A stretch of 64,000 nucleotides of DNA from Trematomus loennbergii (Eukaryota > Chordata > Actinopteri > Perciformes > Nototheniidae). Below are positions 44,701 through 58,802 of this stretch, piece after piece. Numbering within the stretch: the stretch's first letter is position 1; the number at the start of each line of letters is the position of its first letter. Under the pieces are notes generated by a model. It worked only from the letters and a program-made list of their open reading frames with translations, had not been told where the DNA came from and made no database searches. The stretch is from contig JAAOOA010000002.1 in NCBI GenBank assembly GCA_012861695.1, positions 39,248,347-39,312,346 of the forward strand, given 5' to 3'. Position numbers and translations under genes: made by a program.

Positions 44701-46091
44701 GGCATGTTCAGCAAAGGCATGCTGGTGGCCGTGACCCAGACGCTGCCCTGGTGCTCCGTCAGCCAGTGGGGACGGCTTCTGGGGTCCTGAGGGAGCTCAT
44801 CACCTCGGCCCGCCTCCACGTCCCCTTCTCGCTGGAGTACGTGGAGTACCTGCCTCTCCTGGACCTGAGGAGGTTCTCCTGCGAGCTGCGCCTGTCCGTC
44901 CTCCTGCTCCGGGTCCTGCAACTGCTCTGTGGGTCCAGCTGCTCTGACTGGCTGTCCGCTGAGGGGTGGGGGCACGTCGGCAGGTTATACTCCCACGCCG
45001 TGAGGGAGGTGATGAACTCAGTCAGAGCCAAGCTGCCCCTTCCTGCCTCGGCTCCTCTGACCGCCTCCACGCCTCCTAAAATGTCCAAAGAGCTTCGTCA
45101 AGAATCCCCGCTGAAGTCCAAAGAGTCCCACATGGAGGAGGAGGGGGAGACAGCTCCCTGCCAAGAGGTCCTCTTTGTCCTCAGCCAGCTCTTCTGCCAT
45201 GTGCAGCACATCCAGGTAAGAGTTATCAACACCGCTGCCACGGAGAAGTCTGGATTCTGATTGGCTGGGAGGTTGAGCTAAAGATCACAGAGCTAGGGTT
45301 TATGTCTTTTTTTAGAAGGTCGAAAACCACAAATATCGAAATGTATAGCTGTTTGCCAACAACTTTTAGAGAGTTTAAATAACTGTGACTAAACAACTAT
45401 TTCACGTTTGATGCAAGTAGATGATATTATAACTGTTAAAGTTACCAAAAGTAACAGTCAATATGTGACCCACTCTATCAAAAATAGTTGGATGTTAAAG
45501 CAGCTCATTCTGAGATGATCGTGGATTTATGTTTCCAAACTAGTGGTTGATTTCAAACAAACCCATTTTTGGGTGTCAGAATATGATACTGTGTATGATA
45601 TTAACCTCTGAAATGTAGTGGAGTACTATAAAGTAGCTTTAGATGGAAATACTGAAGTAGTACAAATATGTCAAAACAATACCTAAGTATATTTACCTAG
45701 TTACTTTCTAATTAACTAATTTATCTGAAGATCAGGATATAATTGGAAAGCTAAGAATCTCCTCTCTTCAACAGTGTAGTAACACTCACTTGTCGATGTG
45801 TCTGACTGAGTGGTAGGCCTACTCCTGTAATGTTTCTAAATATATATCTCATTGGCCCTCCTCTTCCAGGTGATGATGCCAGGAGGCCAGTGTGAGCCGC
45901 TGTTCCTGTGCAGCCTGGAGATCCTCAGCCACTACGAGGCCATCATGGCGGCGTTCCCTCACAGCAGCAGCTCTCTGGAGAGCGACAACACCCGCCACTT
46001 CTTCTCCACCATCACTGACAACCTGCAGAGCCAGGAGATGAAGGCGGTGCTGCAGCAGAAGATCGCTCAGCTGGTGTCAGCGGCAGCTTGA
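38724..46091 (+). CDS. gemin4: Gemin4, SMN complex component
   Basis: A subunit of the SMN-Gemin complex that assembles spliceosomal snRNP cores. Coding exons: 38724-38742 (MALMDK), 39399-41440, 42610-42757, 43286-43556, 44560-45215, 45870-46091. Recognised by similarity to human GEMIN4: GAFLLADKL, DWSRVGHLVLEAVREI, LLEVWWELWK near the N-terminus; WLYHKMERLDWTI-type motif; GQGTGLLAWMECCCASDS; HVPFSLEYVEYLPLLDL; a CHVQHI C-terminal region. Total about 1,120 residues (human about 1,058), with phases consistent at every junction. The long exon 2 loses frame near 40148, 40308, 40448, 40910, 41034 and 41170, and exon 5 near 44783, apparently single missing bases with conserved protein resuming each time. 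This is probably an intact gene with assembly errors, but a pseudogene cannot be excluded. Confidence 0.88.
41807..42558. mobile_element. TTAA-flanked MITE, family B
   Basis: Ends TTAAAGGTCCCATGTCATGG and GCATGATATGGGACCTTTAA, inverted, with TTAA at both sides. It lies in gemin4 intron 2. Related copies are at 18745 (truncated) and 55848-57752. Confidence 0.85.
42768..42850 (+). mobile_element. Short LINE reverse-transcriptase fragment
   Basis: The frame reads SMGVLQGLILGPLLLSIYIN, matching the conserved GVPQGSILGP reverse-transcriptase motif of non-LTR elements. It begins 11 bp after the exon 3 donor of gemin4 and is truncated on both sides. Confidence 0.6.
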
Positions 46092-46166
46092 CACACCGAG
46101 CTCCTGTGAAATAATGATGATGTCATACACTGCACTTATGAGGGTGATGGGAAAGGAGTTTGAGAG

Positions 46167-46172
46167 AATAAA
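46167..46172 (+). terminator. Poly(A) signal of gemin4
   Basis: AATAAA 75 bp downstream of the gemin4 stop codon. Confidence 0.7.
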
Positions 46173-46808
46173 ATATATTTCACAGCAAATGTCTTTTTGT
46201 GCTGCGCCTCTCTCAAACTGTAAAGGGTTCTTGAACAAGATGTTGAGGCTGAGATATTTACATTAAATGTAACTAATGTTAGATCAACTGTTCTACCTGG
46301 TGCTCCCTGTGTTTAGGACGGGTATACATTAGTACTCTCAACCACAGAATTAGCAAAACATATTTTTATCAAGTAAAGAGTATTTGTTTTATTGGTACAA
46401 AAGTATTCTCTGCAAACAGTAAAGCTCCAGTAATAACATATCATTTACGGTAGTTTCTCAAGTACATACAGCAGACAAACGAATCATTTCCAGTTATAAA
46501 GCTACATTATGCCGTAGTGCATGATGATTGAACATTGGAGCCAGTCATTGAAAGTCATACATTTAAAGAAAAAAAGTATTATTTTGAGAAAGTGATAATA
46601 TTCCAGAATAATCTCTAAAGTTACATTTTCAGAAAAATAAAAAGTGGGAAAAGTTGGCAAGTGTTTCGAAAGTAACAGCATTTCAGAAATAGAAATATTA
46701 TTCATATTATAGAATGTAATGAAAAATAGTAATTAAGTATTAACTACCTAATAAGTTATTGCTAGGTATATTTCAAATTCTTCCATTTAACTCAGATCAA
46801 ATATTACC
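46173..46808. other. gemin4-tlcd3a intergenic, no gene seen
   Basis: AT-rich; no exon, RNA gene or element ends identified before the MITE at 46809. Confidence 0.4.
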
Positions 46809-47196
46809 TTAAAGGTGGGGTAGGTAATTTTGGAGAAACCAGCTCGAGTGCGCTGGAATTTGAAAGTACACATACCGGAAAAAATCTGCCACTTCCTTAC
46901 AGAGCCCCTCCTCCAACACACACGAACGCACACATGACCAATGAGGGCACGAGATAAGTTTGTGCACAGATGGAAGGCTGACAGGCAGGCAGGCCATCCA
47001 GTTATTTTAGCCGGGCCGGCTAAAATGATTGGTCGTGCTTTTTACAGCACTACGGCTTCCACAGATGACATTTTTTTATGGATTTTTTGTCAAAGCACTT
47101 AAGATATTCATTGCTATCGGGATGTTAAGAGCATTCCATGGAATATAACAAGTGTATCTCGAGCCGGTTTCTCAAACTTACCTACCCCACCTTTAA
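46809..47196. mobile_element. TTAA-flanked MITE, family D copy 3
   Basis: Intact-looking copy with inverted ends, TTAA on both sides and the internal palindrome TTTAGCCGGGCCGGCTAAA. It lies between the 3' ends of gemin4 and tlcd3a, about 195 bp beyond the tlcd3a stop. Confidence 0.88.
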
Positions 47197-47391
47197 ATAT
47201 ATAGAAGAAAAAAAATGAAGTTCTCAAAATATTACAACTTAAATCTCAAACTATTACTTTTTTCCGCATGATAGTAACACCTTTTCCAAGAAAGACCACA
47301 TTCCTGAATATATTATATTTTTATAATAGATGTTATACCCCTATTATATCACTTTTCATTCCTCCTTAATGGCTTTGTCCTATCTTTAGCC

Positions 47392-49509
<2,118 letters not shown>

Positions 49510-49568
49510 GATCTCAGCCGAGTTCTTCCTCTTCCTGTAGCCGCCGACTTCGAATGATTATTCAGGAT

Positions 49569-50414
49569 GGCCCAATCCCAAACCACGCACTACACCCTAC
49601 CCCTACACACTCGCAGCTCAACGAGGCTCCCTCCTGTCAGATGGAGGGAATAAATACAGCGGTCTCCAGTCAGCACCGCTGCAGACTCGCTGTTTGAGGG
49701 CTTGATAACCCACTCCCCCTCCACACCGCTCCACACTCGTTGGTTTGGAACAGCACTTAATGTGTTGGACCCTCCGCGCGAACGCGCAAACGGAGGGGTA
49801 GGGTGTAGGGCAGGGGTACTCAAACTTTTTATTAAAGGTCCACTTGTGAACTTTATACAAGGTCAATGGTCCGGATCAATGCCAGTAAAGTCAGTCTTGA
49901 ACCTCGGCAAAAAAGGCATTAGAAGCATTAGAAAGTCAAGGTAAACTTGCGGTTAACTTGCGGTCTGCAATGCGTGTCACGCTCGCGCACACAAGTAAAT
50001 ATATATGCACGTTCATTCTCACAATCAGACACGCGTCAGACACAAGACGCGCGTACACAATGATGTACATATATTTATCAGAATCAGAATTATTATTATT
50101 TTTTTTTTTAATAATAATTTTTAAATTTTTTTTATAATGGGACAAAGGGTTCGGTCCGGATTGATTTGCAGTTCGGTCCGGATCCGGACCTTGGTCCGGA
50201 GGTTGAGAAGCCCTGGTGTAGGGGTAGGGTGTAGGGGGCAGTTTGGGATTGGGCCGAAGTCAGGATCGATGCAGACTCGCTGTTTGAGGGCTTGATAACC
50301 CACCCCCTCCACACTCGTTGGTTTGGAACAGCACTTATGTGGTGGACCCTCCGCGCTAACGCGCAAACGGAGGGGTAGTGTGTAGGGTGTAGGGGGTGGT
50401 TTGGAAATGGGCCT
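49569..50414. mobile_element. MITE(s) with GGGTAGGGTGTAGGG ends
   Basis: The left end GGCCCAATCCCAAACCACGC and the right end GGTGGTTTGGAAATGGGCC are inverted relatives. An internal GGCAGTTTGGGATTGGGCC near 50236-50255, and duplication of the block 49680-49810 at 50270-50400, suggest one full and one partial tandem copy. It starts about 60 bp upstream of the tlcd3a start codon. Confidence 0.7.
49811..50215. mobile_element. hAT-type element nested in MITE
   Basis: Starts CAGGGGTACTCAAAC and ends GTTGAGAAGCCCTG, with a perfect 8-bp target duplication GTGTAGGG at 49803-49810 and 50216-50223. Non-coding, AT-rich interior. Confidence 0.85.
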
Positions 50415-50869
50415 TTAAGTAACACCTGTCCGACTGCCCGACTACCAAAGGTAACTCTGCATGAAGTTTAAATTGAGTTTGGATCAATACCTTTATTCTG
50501 ATATACACACATGATGTACATATACATGTAATATGAACAAATACAAGTATAAATTACAATTTTATATATATAAATAACATGATTCTGTGATTCTCCAATC
50601 AGACCTGTATGTATTTCTACAGGCTAAAACACTTCAAAATGGCACATTAAATACAAATAAAAACTCTGGGCACTTTGCCTGTATGAAACTGAAATAAGCT
50701 GGGGAATGTTATGGGATCTCATTGTCATCAATGTGATGGAGAAACAAAGGATTCTGTAATTCACTGAAATAAACTTTCTCTAAAATAATGACTAATATCT
50801 TATATGGATTCCCATTGGATTTCGTTATATTGCAGAAAATATGCTGTTTGGCTAACACATCTTTATAAT

Positions 50870-51240
50870 ACTTACAAAGTTTTGTTCAGCAGGATAATCT
50901 TTCTTTACATATTAACACTACTTTGTGCTTTTTAAAGCGTAAATGCAGATGCCAGAAGTTAAAAGCTAACGCTAGGCTAACTGCATCACAATTGCACCCA
51001 TGCTAAGCTTAAGGCAGACTTGTGTCGGCGTGATGGCGTTTAGTAGTTTATTTAGTCACTTGTTAGCAAATGTCATTTTTATCATACAAGACATTTTACC
51101 GACATATTTTATGTCGTAAAAACAAAGTATTCAAATATCTTCAGCTTGTGTTAACCACAGACCTTATTTCAGGCATTTAACGAAAAACACGTTAAAAAAA
51201 GGTCTGATTCCAGACAAGGGAACTGGAAGTTGTAAAATGC
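50870..51240 (+). repeat. Dispersed repeat (copy 3)
   Basis: Diverged match to 690-1275 and 27115-27700 (AGCAGGATAATCT, AAAAGCTAACG, GTGTCGGCGTGATGGCG, CTCGTTCTTGCACCACT). It lies just downstream of the GIMAP-like gene. It shows that the edge of the tapasin-related duplication is a dispersed repeat. Confidence 0.6.
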
Positions 51241-51263
51241 TCGTTCTTGCACCACTAACTATA

Positions 51264-54200
51264 TCATTGCTCTAGTTGCTCCACCATGTGCAGCAGCTGC
51301 TGTACTTGAGTCCGGTCTCCTGTATTTGTGCGAAACACTTGGTGCCTTTGTCCACATCTGCCCAGCAGCCACTGCAGAGGCTCTCCACTCTGCTCGATGT
51401 GATTCTCCACTGTCTTTCCTCTCAGCTCCTCTCCGTAGGTGAACAACACCACAGTGCTTCTCCATACATCCTGCCCCAAAAGGCTGAGGTGCATCTCCAC
51501 CGCTCTCCTGTCTTTCTCTCTGAAGGAGCCTACCGGTACAGCCAGAATGAACATGACTTTGCTCCACACGGGGCAAAGGGAAGGGCTTCGACTGATCTCC
51601 ATCCTGACCTGCTTGGAATTGGCCAGACCAAACAGGCTCCACCCGGGGGAGTCCACCACGATCACAGGCCACCCCGATACTTCCCCATGCGTACAGAGCA
51701 CCTGGTGGTCTTTGTGTCGGTCTGAAACTCCTCACTGTCCAGGATCACGTTGCCTGCTGAGCTCTTTCCTGACTTGCTCCTTCCCAGCAGGATGAGGGCA
51801 AGAGCAGGTTTGAAACCAGCCGACCCTGCTGGGAGTCCTGCAATGACATAATGCAGCGATTTTTACATTTCAAATATTTGTTCCTTTCCGATCAAGGGCG
51901 GAATTAGAAATATCTCAGATGAGACACATTCAGAAACAAGTATGCGAACACTGCAACTCTTTATATTTTTCTCGGTAGAGTTCACAAAAAGTTAGCGTTA
52001 GATAATCCATATTTTAAATTATATACAATTCCAAAATAATATAATATAGTAATGATTTTGGGGGGTTTCATGGTGATATTTATTATCTAGAATCATTCCC
52101 CTAGTCTCTTGCAAAAGGTATGACCTTACCTTAACAAATCTGTAAATACAGTGTTTCTTACAAATTAGTTAGCCACTTTTGTAGCACATACTGTAATTAT
52201 CATTAATAACCTGATTATTTCACTATCATGTTTAAACAGGTGAATATTATTTTTAACACACTTTTTGTGGTGATACAAAGAGATGATTTAAAAAGAAGAT
52301 AACAAAATGTCAGTGTGAAAAAACATTTAACTCATATGTCAACAAATTGAAACGAAAACGCTGAACCCGGCTTACCTCTGGGTATATGTAGTTGTTTGGA
52401 GGCCATCTGCTTTCTTTGCCATGGCCTCCATCATGCATATCATGCAACTCTCATTTCTATGTCTTCTTGTCTTCCTTGCGACCTCCTCGCCTCCCTTAAG
52501 CTCACTTCTCGTCTGAGCTGGGTGTACATCCTGTCCTGGACTCCTCTGGGACTCTTGTTCGCCTCTATCATCTTCTGGATCTTCTGAAACAGCTCTGCCA
52601 CCTGAGCCTCTGAGGCCCCAGGCTGGTTGCTCACTACCTGGTACCTGTTCCCACATCGCTCCAGCAGCCAACGAAGAGTTTGACCTTGGCGCCTAACGTG
52701 CTCCTTGATAGGGAGGCCTCCTGTAGAAGAGATCACCTCATTGGTTGAGTCAAACATCAATGGACAGAGCCAAAGGACCATCACTTTAGTTATGAAGGAA
52801 AGTCTACAGCCTAATGGTGAAGTCAGCAAGACACAATGAAAATGATGTTTAGCAGGTATTATGATAACCATCTTACTTTGTGTTAGTATGCTGACATTTG
52901 CTAATTATCCCAAGCGCACAGAGTACAGCTTAGTCTGATGGCTAAGTTTTGCAGTATTTGGTTCAAAACGATGACATTTTGACTGGATTATGGAACTTTT
53001 ATTCATCCTGAGATGAATATCGCAAATATCTAAACCAAATTTATAGTCATCTATCTAAACATCAAGACATTTAAGGTTATTTTAAGCTAATAAAAAGACA
53101 ATAGCTGTTGGGTTCCAACATTGCATTTTGGCCAATATGTTCCGCCTTTTTTACTTTCAACAAGGACCTTTAAATGCATGGACCAAAGCCTGATCAAACA
53201 CGATTGGTCAATACTACTCAGATTACAAACAGAAACCAAAAAGCTTCCAGTACCTAAATCTTGATCCATTGCATACATATTTTGCATTCGTGCAGAGATC
53301 TGTTTGAACAGATTAGGGGCCACCAAAGTCAATAAACATCTGAACCCAGTTTTAATCCAATCAATGATATTGTTGCAATATTTCGATCTGAAATGTTCAT
53401 AAAAGGTCAAAATGATTTATGTATACCCTCACCCCCTGGTTTCTGATCAACTCTTTGGACAGCAGAAACTCTGCATATCTTCGGTCAAATTTGAAAACGC
53501 ATCTATTTCGATTGTACCTTGGCAATTAAATTATTGCTGGGGAAAAAAAACACAAAGTACTTGTGTTAATTTAGGCCTTGTAACTAATTCACCAGAAACG
53601 TTCTATCTGACTTTTATTCACTGGCGAGTTAAGTGTGCGTCAATTACATCAATATAGCGGGTCCTCAGTGGCTTAAAGTGTTGGCTTAGCCTCTACATTT
53701 AGTAGTCAGTCGTATTGCCATTTGGCCAATTAGCATTTAGACTCTGTCACATGAACAGTGAGCATTATGTCATATAACATGTTTATTAGTTTACCTAACA
53801 GGTCTCCATGAGTGAAGAGGACCATAGCTCGCTGCCAGATGGGGGTTTGGAGCAGTCTGAGCTGGGCCTCCATGGCCCTCCACTCCTCGGGCCAAAGGTG
53901 GAGGTGGTGGGCAGCACCAGCAGGATGACATGGGGCTCTGGCTGGCAGAGGGACACGCCTCTGCACAGATCCTGGGATACCCTGTCTGGAGTGGTGCAGC
54001 TGGTCAGCCACCCTGGGGTGTCCACCACTGTCACCTGATTGATCAAATGAAGTGAGTGAAGAGGAGATTTTGAGGTAAAATTAGTCAATCAAAGCTGTAA
54101 AATTGTATATTTACTTGTATTCCAAAGATGGTGCCGGTGTCTTTGGAGCTATGAGTTGTTTTTTTGCGAAAGGCAGGTTTCCCAAGGATGATGTTTCCTG

Positions 54201-54482
54201 CTGAGCTCTTCCCACTTTGTTTCTCACCCAGTAACAGAACCACCAGCTGGGACAGGCTTGACTCTGGACCTGACAAAAGTTAAGGATCTCCTGATATACA
54301 CATAATCTATCCCATAATCTTTCTTACATTTCTTTAGAGTGACTCACCCCAAGAGGCTGCCATGTCAAGTTTCTGTTTTCTATAATCCACAGGCGCAGTG
54401 TGTGTCAAGCTCCAGTCTGAAATGTCTCTCCACAATCTTTTCTTCACAAGTGATTCCAGCTCTGCATTTACTTCCTGTTGTT
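51264..54482 (-). CDS. GIMAP-like protein with two AIG1 GTPase domains
   Basis: An immune-associated GTPase of the AIG1/GIMAP family. Exons: 54348-54482 (likely start ATG at 54363, MAASWGPESS), 54115-54269, 53795-54034, 52376-52720 and 51264-51837. Domain 1 has G1 GEKQSGKSSAGN, G3 VVDTPGW and a G4-like FTHGD. A linker follows with RWLLERCGNRYQVV, the GIMAP 'conserved box'. Domain 2 has G1 GRSKSGKSSAGN, G3 VVDSPGW, a TYGE in place of G4 TxxD, and a second RCGQRHQVF. Tandem AIG1 domains are common in fish GIMAP8-like proteins. Frame losses: one base near 53890 (GGCCC-GAGG) and one in a GGGG run near 51685. The end of exon 52376-52720 has conflicting frames, so its true boundary is uncertain. 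No transmembrane tail seen. Confidence 0.82.
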
Positions 54483-55261
54483 CTGTGGAAAAGCATTAGG
54501 GTTGGAGCAGCCAGCCCACACGATGTGTGAGTTTCAAAGTTCACCAAAGAGAAGTTCCTGAGAAGTGGCTTTGGTAATAAAATGACTCACACATAAACAG
54601 AGGCTTTACAACATATACACACACATTTGCTGTGTTATCTCAAAAGTGACACGGACACACTTAAACGAATGATATGACTTTAACAGTAATGTTATCTTAT
54701 ATTATGCCAAGAGAAGCTTTCATGTGCTTGAGAGCTTGATTTCCTCGAGGCAAACACGTCCAATTCGATTGAAAAGTCTTGTTTTCCCTCAATGTTATGT
54801 GACCAAGTGACCCCAAATTAATGTGGCATTGTAAACTACTCTGAAGACAAAGACACACCTCTTTAATTTGATTTTGTGTGTTTTATTCTTTAAATTATTA
54901 AATTATTATTTCAAATAGAAAAGTCAAATAGTTTCAATGAAATTTGACCAAGCATGGAATTCTATTCCTGACAAGCAGTACAAACCGTTTGAATTGGATT
55001 TCAGTGTTTTTTTATGTTCTATTAATATTTATTGAAAATTCATTATTTCCCTAAAGAAAATTCCCAGCTTTTTAAAAATAGCTTCCATGTGCTATGACCA
55101 AGTCACTACACTTATGCAGCATTGCTATACTATGCTGCATGTGTAGGACACACCTTTTTTAATAGAATTTAAGTGTTTTTTTAATTAAAATATTTTATTG
55201 AAAATTCAGCCTTTTTCTTTTTGAAGTACATTTTTTCTCAATAGCTTCCATGTCATGTGAC

Positions 55262-57964
55262 TAGGGTTGCAAAATTCCGGGAATTTTCAAAGATGGAAAC
55301 TTTCCATGGGAATTAACGGGAAAACGGGAATTTATGGGAATAAACTGGGAATTTTCAAAATGGAAGGTTGGCTCTTCATAGGGAACTTAAATATAGTTGG
55401 GGAAAGTATATTTTAGCATAATCTTGACTAAAACAAACAGATGCCATTCAAGTACACTTGAATATCCATGCCATAGCACACTGCTTACTGCATGGCTATT
55501 GAGACCACACAAAGGTTCGCAACAGGCTCACAAATGTGAGAGTGGAAAAACTGGTTGGCATTGGGGCAAACCTAAGGCTCTTTGAGGCTGACACAGAGCC
55601 ATCCTCAACAAGGCTGGACAGTGACACTGAAGAGGAAGAGGAAGAGTTGGATGTGATGAGGCCCAGGAAGACCCGTTGACTGAAAGGTTTAGCAAAAATG
55701 CAGAGGATCGCTTGAAGGAAGGTTTGCATGTTTAATGGGACTTTTTGGAGGGAGAAGGGCTCTTTTCATTTAACATTTTGAATGGGACTTTGTGGGAAAA
55801 AAATTCCCACATTTTTTAATGAGTGGGGTTGGGGGGATGAGTAATATTTAAAGCTCCCATGTCATGCTTTTCCGGTTATACCCGTCCCCTGTGTGTTATG
55901 AAGGTTTTTATGCATGTAAACGGTGTGCAGAGTCAAAACCCTCAAAGTACACCCTGTAGCGAGTAAAACTCTAACACAGAAAATACCTCCCCAAAACGCC
56001 TCGTTGGAGATACGTCACTGCCCATTTGATTCTTCCGGGTACCGCATGATGTCATGCGGTACCCGGAACGAAATGGACCAATCCCGAAGAGCTATGGCCA
56101 CACCAGCAGCGGCGGGTTCCTCCTCCAGAGGTTCGAAGAACCGGCATTTCACAGACGAAAGCTTCCAAAACATTGCCCAGTTTGAGGCCGGATATGCACA
56201 GCTTGTTTGGACCGTTTGGAGCAGGGGAAGATCTGGGTATACAACCTGTAAGTTTGCATTGTTATTTGTGTATTTATCAAACAAGACTGTTTAAATGTGT
56301 AAACTGTGTTGGACTGCTAAGCCATTGACACAGTGCTAACTGTGCTAACTAAGTTGCTAGAGTTTCCATATATCAACTCTAATATCAGCAGATGGCCTTG
56401 CATACATGTATCTCATAGCAGGAGAATGTCTGCATTCACACACACGGAATACTCATACAGTATACTGTACTGTGATTTACCGTACATTGTGACCGTACAT
56501 ATACTGCATGTAGCTAACGAGGCTAGCTGTATGCTAGCGCAAAACAATGTATTCATGCAAGTTACATTGTATGGTAGCAGAATACCCGTATGCGATTACA
56601 ATTATAAACACGTTATTGCTAGCCTAATATGAACCACTAGCTTTTGTTCATAGTAGTTTTATTACACTGCATTATAGTTGCCTTTCCTCCAAGCTAACGT
56701 TCATATCGTGTTAGCTACCAAGGTAAACAAAGCTAGGTTAGCATATTAGCAGGCAAGCTGTTCATTACACAACTACTACTAACGAATCTAAAACAACTTA
56801 GTTTCTCTAATATTTTGTGATTTGCATTTGATTTCGTCCAGCCAGATCCTGGCGGACAATCCATGACGTGCTAAAAGGCACTTCTACTACTACTGAGGCG
56901 TCGTGCTAAAAGGCACCGCAGCACCGGCTGTGCGCAGCAAGATGCGAGGAGGAGGAATGGATGATATACCGTGTATATATGTATATTTATGTTCATTTTG
57001 TACATTTCTAAAAATAAAGTTTAATGGAAATACTTAGTAGGCCTATCCTTTCTTCCCTGAATTCATATATAGCAAACCATGATTTGATTTATCATCAAAC
57101 AGTAGTAGTTTATAACGGGTAAAAATAACTTACTCTTTGTTATGAGCGGCTCGTAGGCCACAAAGACAAGGAGACATACACGAGTTTACAAAACCACGGC
57201 ACATTTATTGTCGTAAATGCAGATATAGGTGGTTGAGAGGATCGCAGTTAGTCTTCCTGCAGCCGCTTTGGAGAGAGACTGGGGCCGTAGTGTCCGGAGG
57301 TGTCCGTGATCGTGCTGATTAGCCTCTTCAGCTCCAACCCATCGTAAGACAAAGGCCCTGGGGCCGTCACACTCTTCTATAACAACAGTTACAAATATAT
57401 ATGTATATAAAATATATGGCTGTGCCGACGCCATGATAAGACTGATGTTACGCTGAGAGCAGCCGGGAAAAGCACTGTTAGACATGGGCGCAGCCTCTCT
57501 GGTGGTTGACTAATCAGAACGAGTGGCCGAGCTGACCAATCGGAGCACACTAGGCTCACAGGGAGGGGGGGGCTAGAGCTCCAACAAGCCGTTTAGTGGA
57601 GAAAGTGAATACTGCTGAATACACATGCTTGACAGAGATGCTGTATGCGAAACCAATGTGAGTTTGGAAAATTGCACAGTATAAATCTATTTTAGTATAC
57701 CTCAACAATGTAATTATGATCAGTGGAAATGGCCATGACATGGGCCCTTTACTCAAAATTCCTGTTTTCGTTCTTCAATTAAACAAATAATTGTTCAATA
57801 AAATAATAAAAACTTGTTCTGTTCTACTTAAAAAAAAAAATCTGTTGAAATGTCATGTTTTTTTGTTTAATTTTGCATCGAATATTTCCAAAATTCCCCA
57901 GCTTAACTTCCCATGGAAAATTTCCGGAAACTTTCCGAAAATGTTCCGCCCCTTTGCAACCCTA
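55262..57964 (+). mobile_element. hAT element with transposase tail remnant
   Basis: Ends TAGGGTTGCAAAATTCCGG and TTTGCAACCCTA, with a perfect 8-bp target duplication CATGTGAC (55254-55261 and 57965-57972). At about 55510-55680 a frame reads NRLTNVRVEKLVGIGANLRL followed by an acidic stretch, resembling the C-terminal (hATC) end of hAT transposases. It is otherwise non-coding and carries a nested TTAA element. Confidence 0.85.
55848..57752. mobile_element. TTAA-type element nested in hAT, family B
   Basis: Starts TTAAAGCTCCCATGTCATGC and ends GGCCATGACATGGGCCCTTTA, inverted. The right TTAA has decayed to TTAC. At 1.9 kb it is the longest family B copy. The interior (55920-57050) has no recognisable transposase. 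An AATAAA at 57013 follows a polypyrimidine/exon-like stretch that I cannot assign. Confidence 0.7.
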
Positions 57965-58796
57965 CATGTGACCAAGTGACATCAAATCAATACATCATTG
58001 CAAAACTCGGTTTTACAAGTTGTAATATTACTCCTGAAAGCAGGACACACCTTTTTATTTTGCACTATATGATATATGGATTTTAGTGTTTTACATTTTT
58101 TATATGAATATTTTATTGAGAATTCAGCATTGTTTATATTGAAGAGTCTAGTTTTTTCAAAAGCTTCCATGTGAGCAAAAGACTCCAAACTAATTCAGCA
58201 TTGTAATACTATATGCTGGATTATAGGATTATACTGTTTTTCACTTTTATTTGAATATTTTTTGAAAATTAAGCATTTCTCTTGAAGTCTTGCTTTTTCT
58301 ATAGTTTCCATGTCATGTGAACAATTGACTCCAAATCAATGCAGCTGAGGAGGTAACACGTCTTTTAATAGCATTTTTCTAAAATATATTTTATATTTTA
58401 TATGAATATTTGTTGAAAATTCAGCTTTTTGTTAAGAAAATTCTTATTTCTTTCCAATAGCTTTATTAATTGATCAATGGTTTGCTTATGACCAGGTTAG
58501 ACTTGTGTCATGTCATCAAAACAGTCGATTGTAATTGATTGATTTGAACATTTTTATACATTTCAAAGAAGACCCCCCCTTATGACCCCTCAGATTTAGC
58601 TGACTCGTCAATTTGGGGGTTCTGCTCTAGGGTGGGATAACAGTCTTTTTTTATTTTATTTTTTGCAATCACAAGTTTTTCTTTCTAGTCCTCGTTCATG
58701 TGCAAGTGCTCATCTCTAACAGTCACCATGTGTGAGCTAAATCATAGAAGCTAAAAAGAGACAAACACTCCAAGTAAAACCACTTTTCTTTTTACT

Positions 58797-58802
58797 TTTA
58801 TT
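58797..58802 (-). terminator. Possible poly(A) signal of usp2
   Basis: AATAAA on the minus strand about 1.2 kb downstream of the usp2 stop. Nothing better is seen nearer, so the 3' UTR would be about 1.2 kb and include a CA repeat. Confidence 0.35.

Larger units (their letters stand above)
54720..58450. repeat. Degenerate tandem repeat, ~140-165 bp units
   Basis: Imperfect units share AGCTTCCATGT, GTGACCAAGTGAC, AATGCAGCATTGTAA, GGACACACCTTTT and ATTGAAAATTCAGC. Unit starts lie near 54787, 54935, 55081, 55246, 58162 and 58302. The array is split by the hAT element at 55262-57964. Confidence 0.6.

Noticed and set aside
38724..46091. Assignment as a different ribosome-biogenesis HEAT-type gene (URB2)
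   Set aside because: Residue patterns (GTGLLAWMECCC, DWSRVG, EVWWE) and the tlcd3a neighbour fit gemin4 much better.
55923..56294. 123-codon frame inside the nested TTAA element
   Set aside because: No recognisable domain and part of repetitive DNA; a captured exon is possible but not supported.
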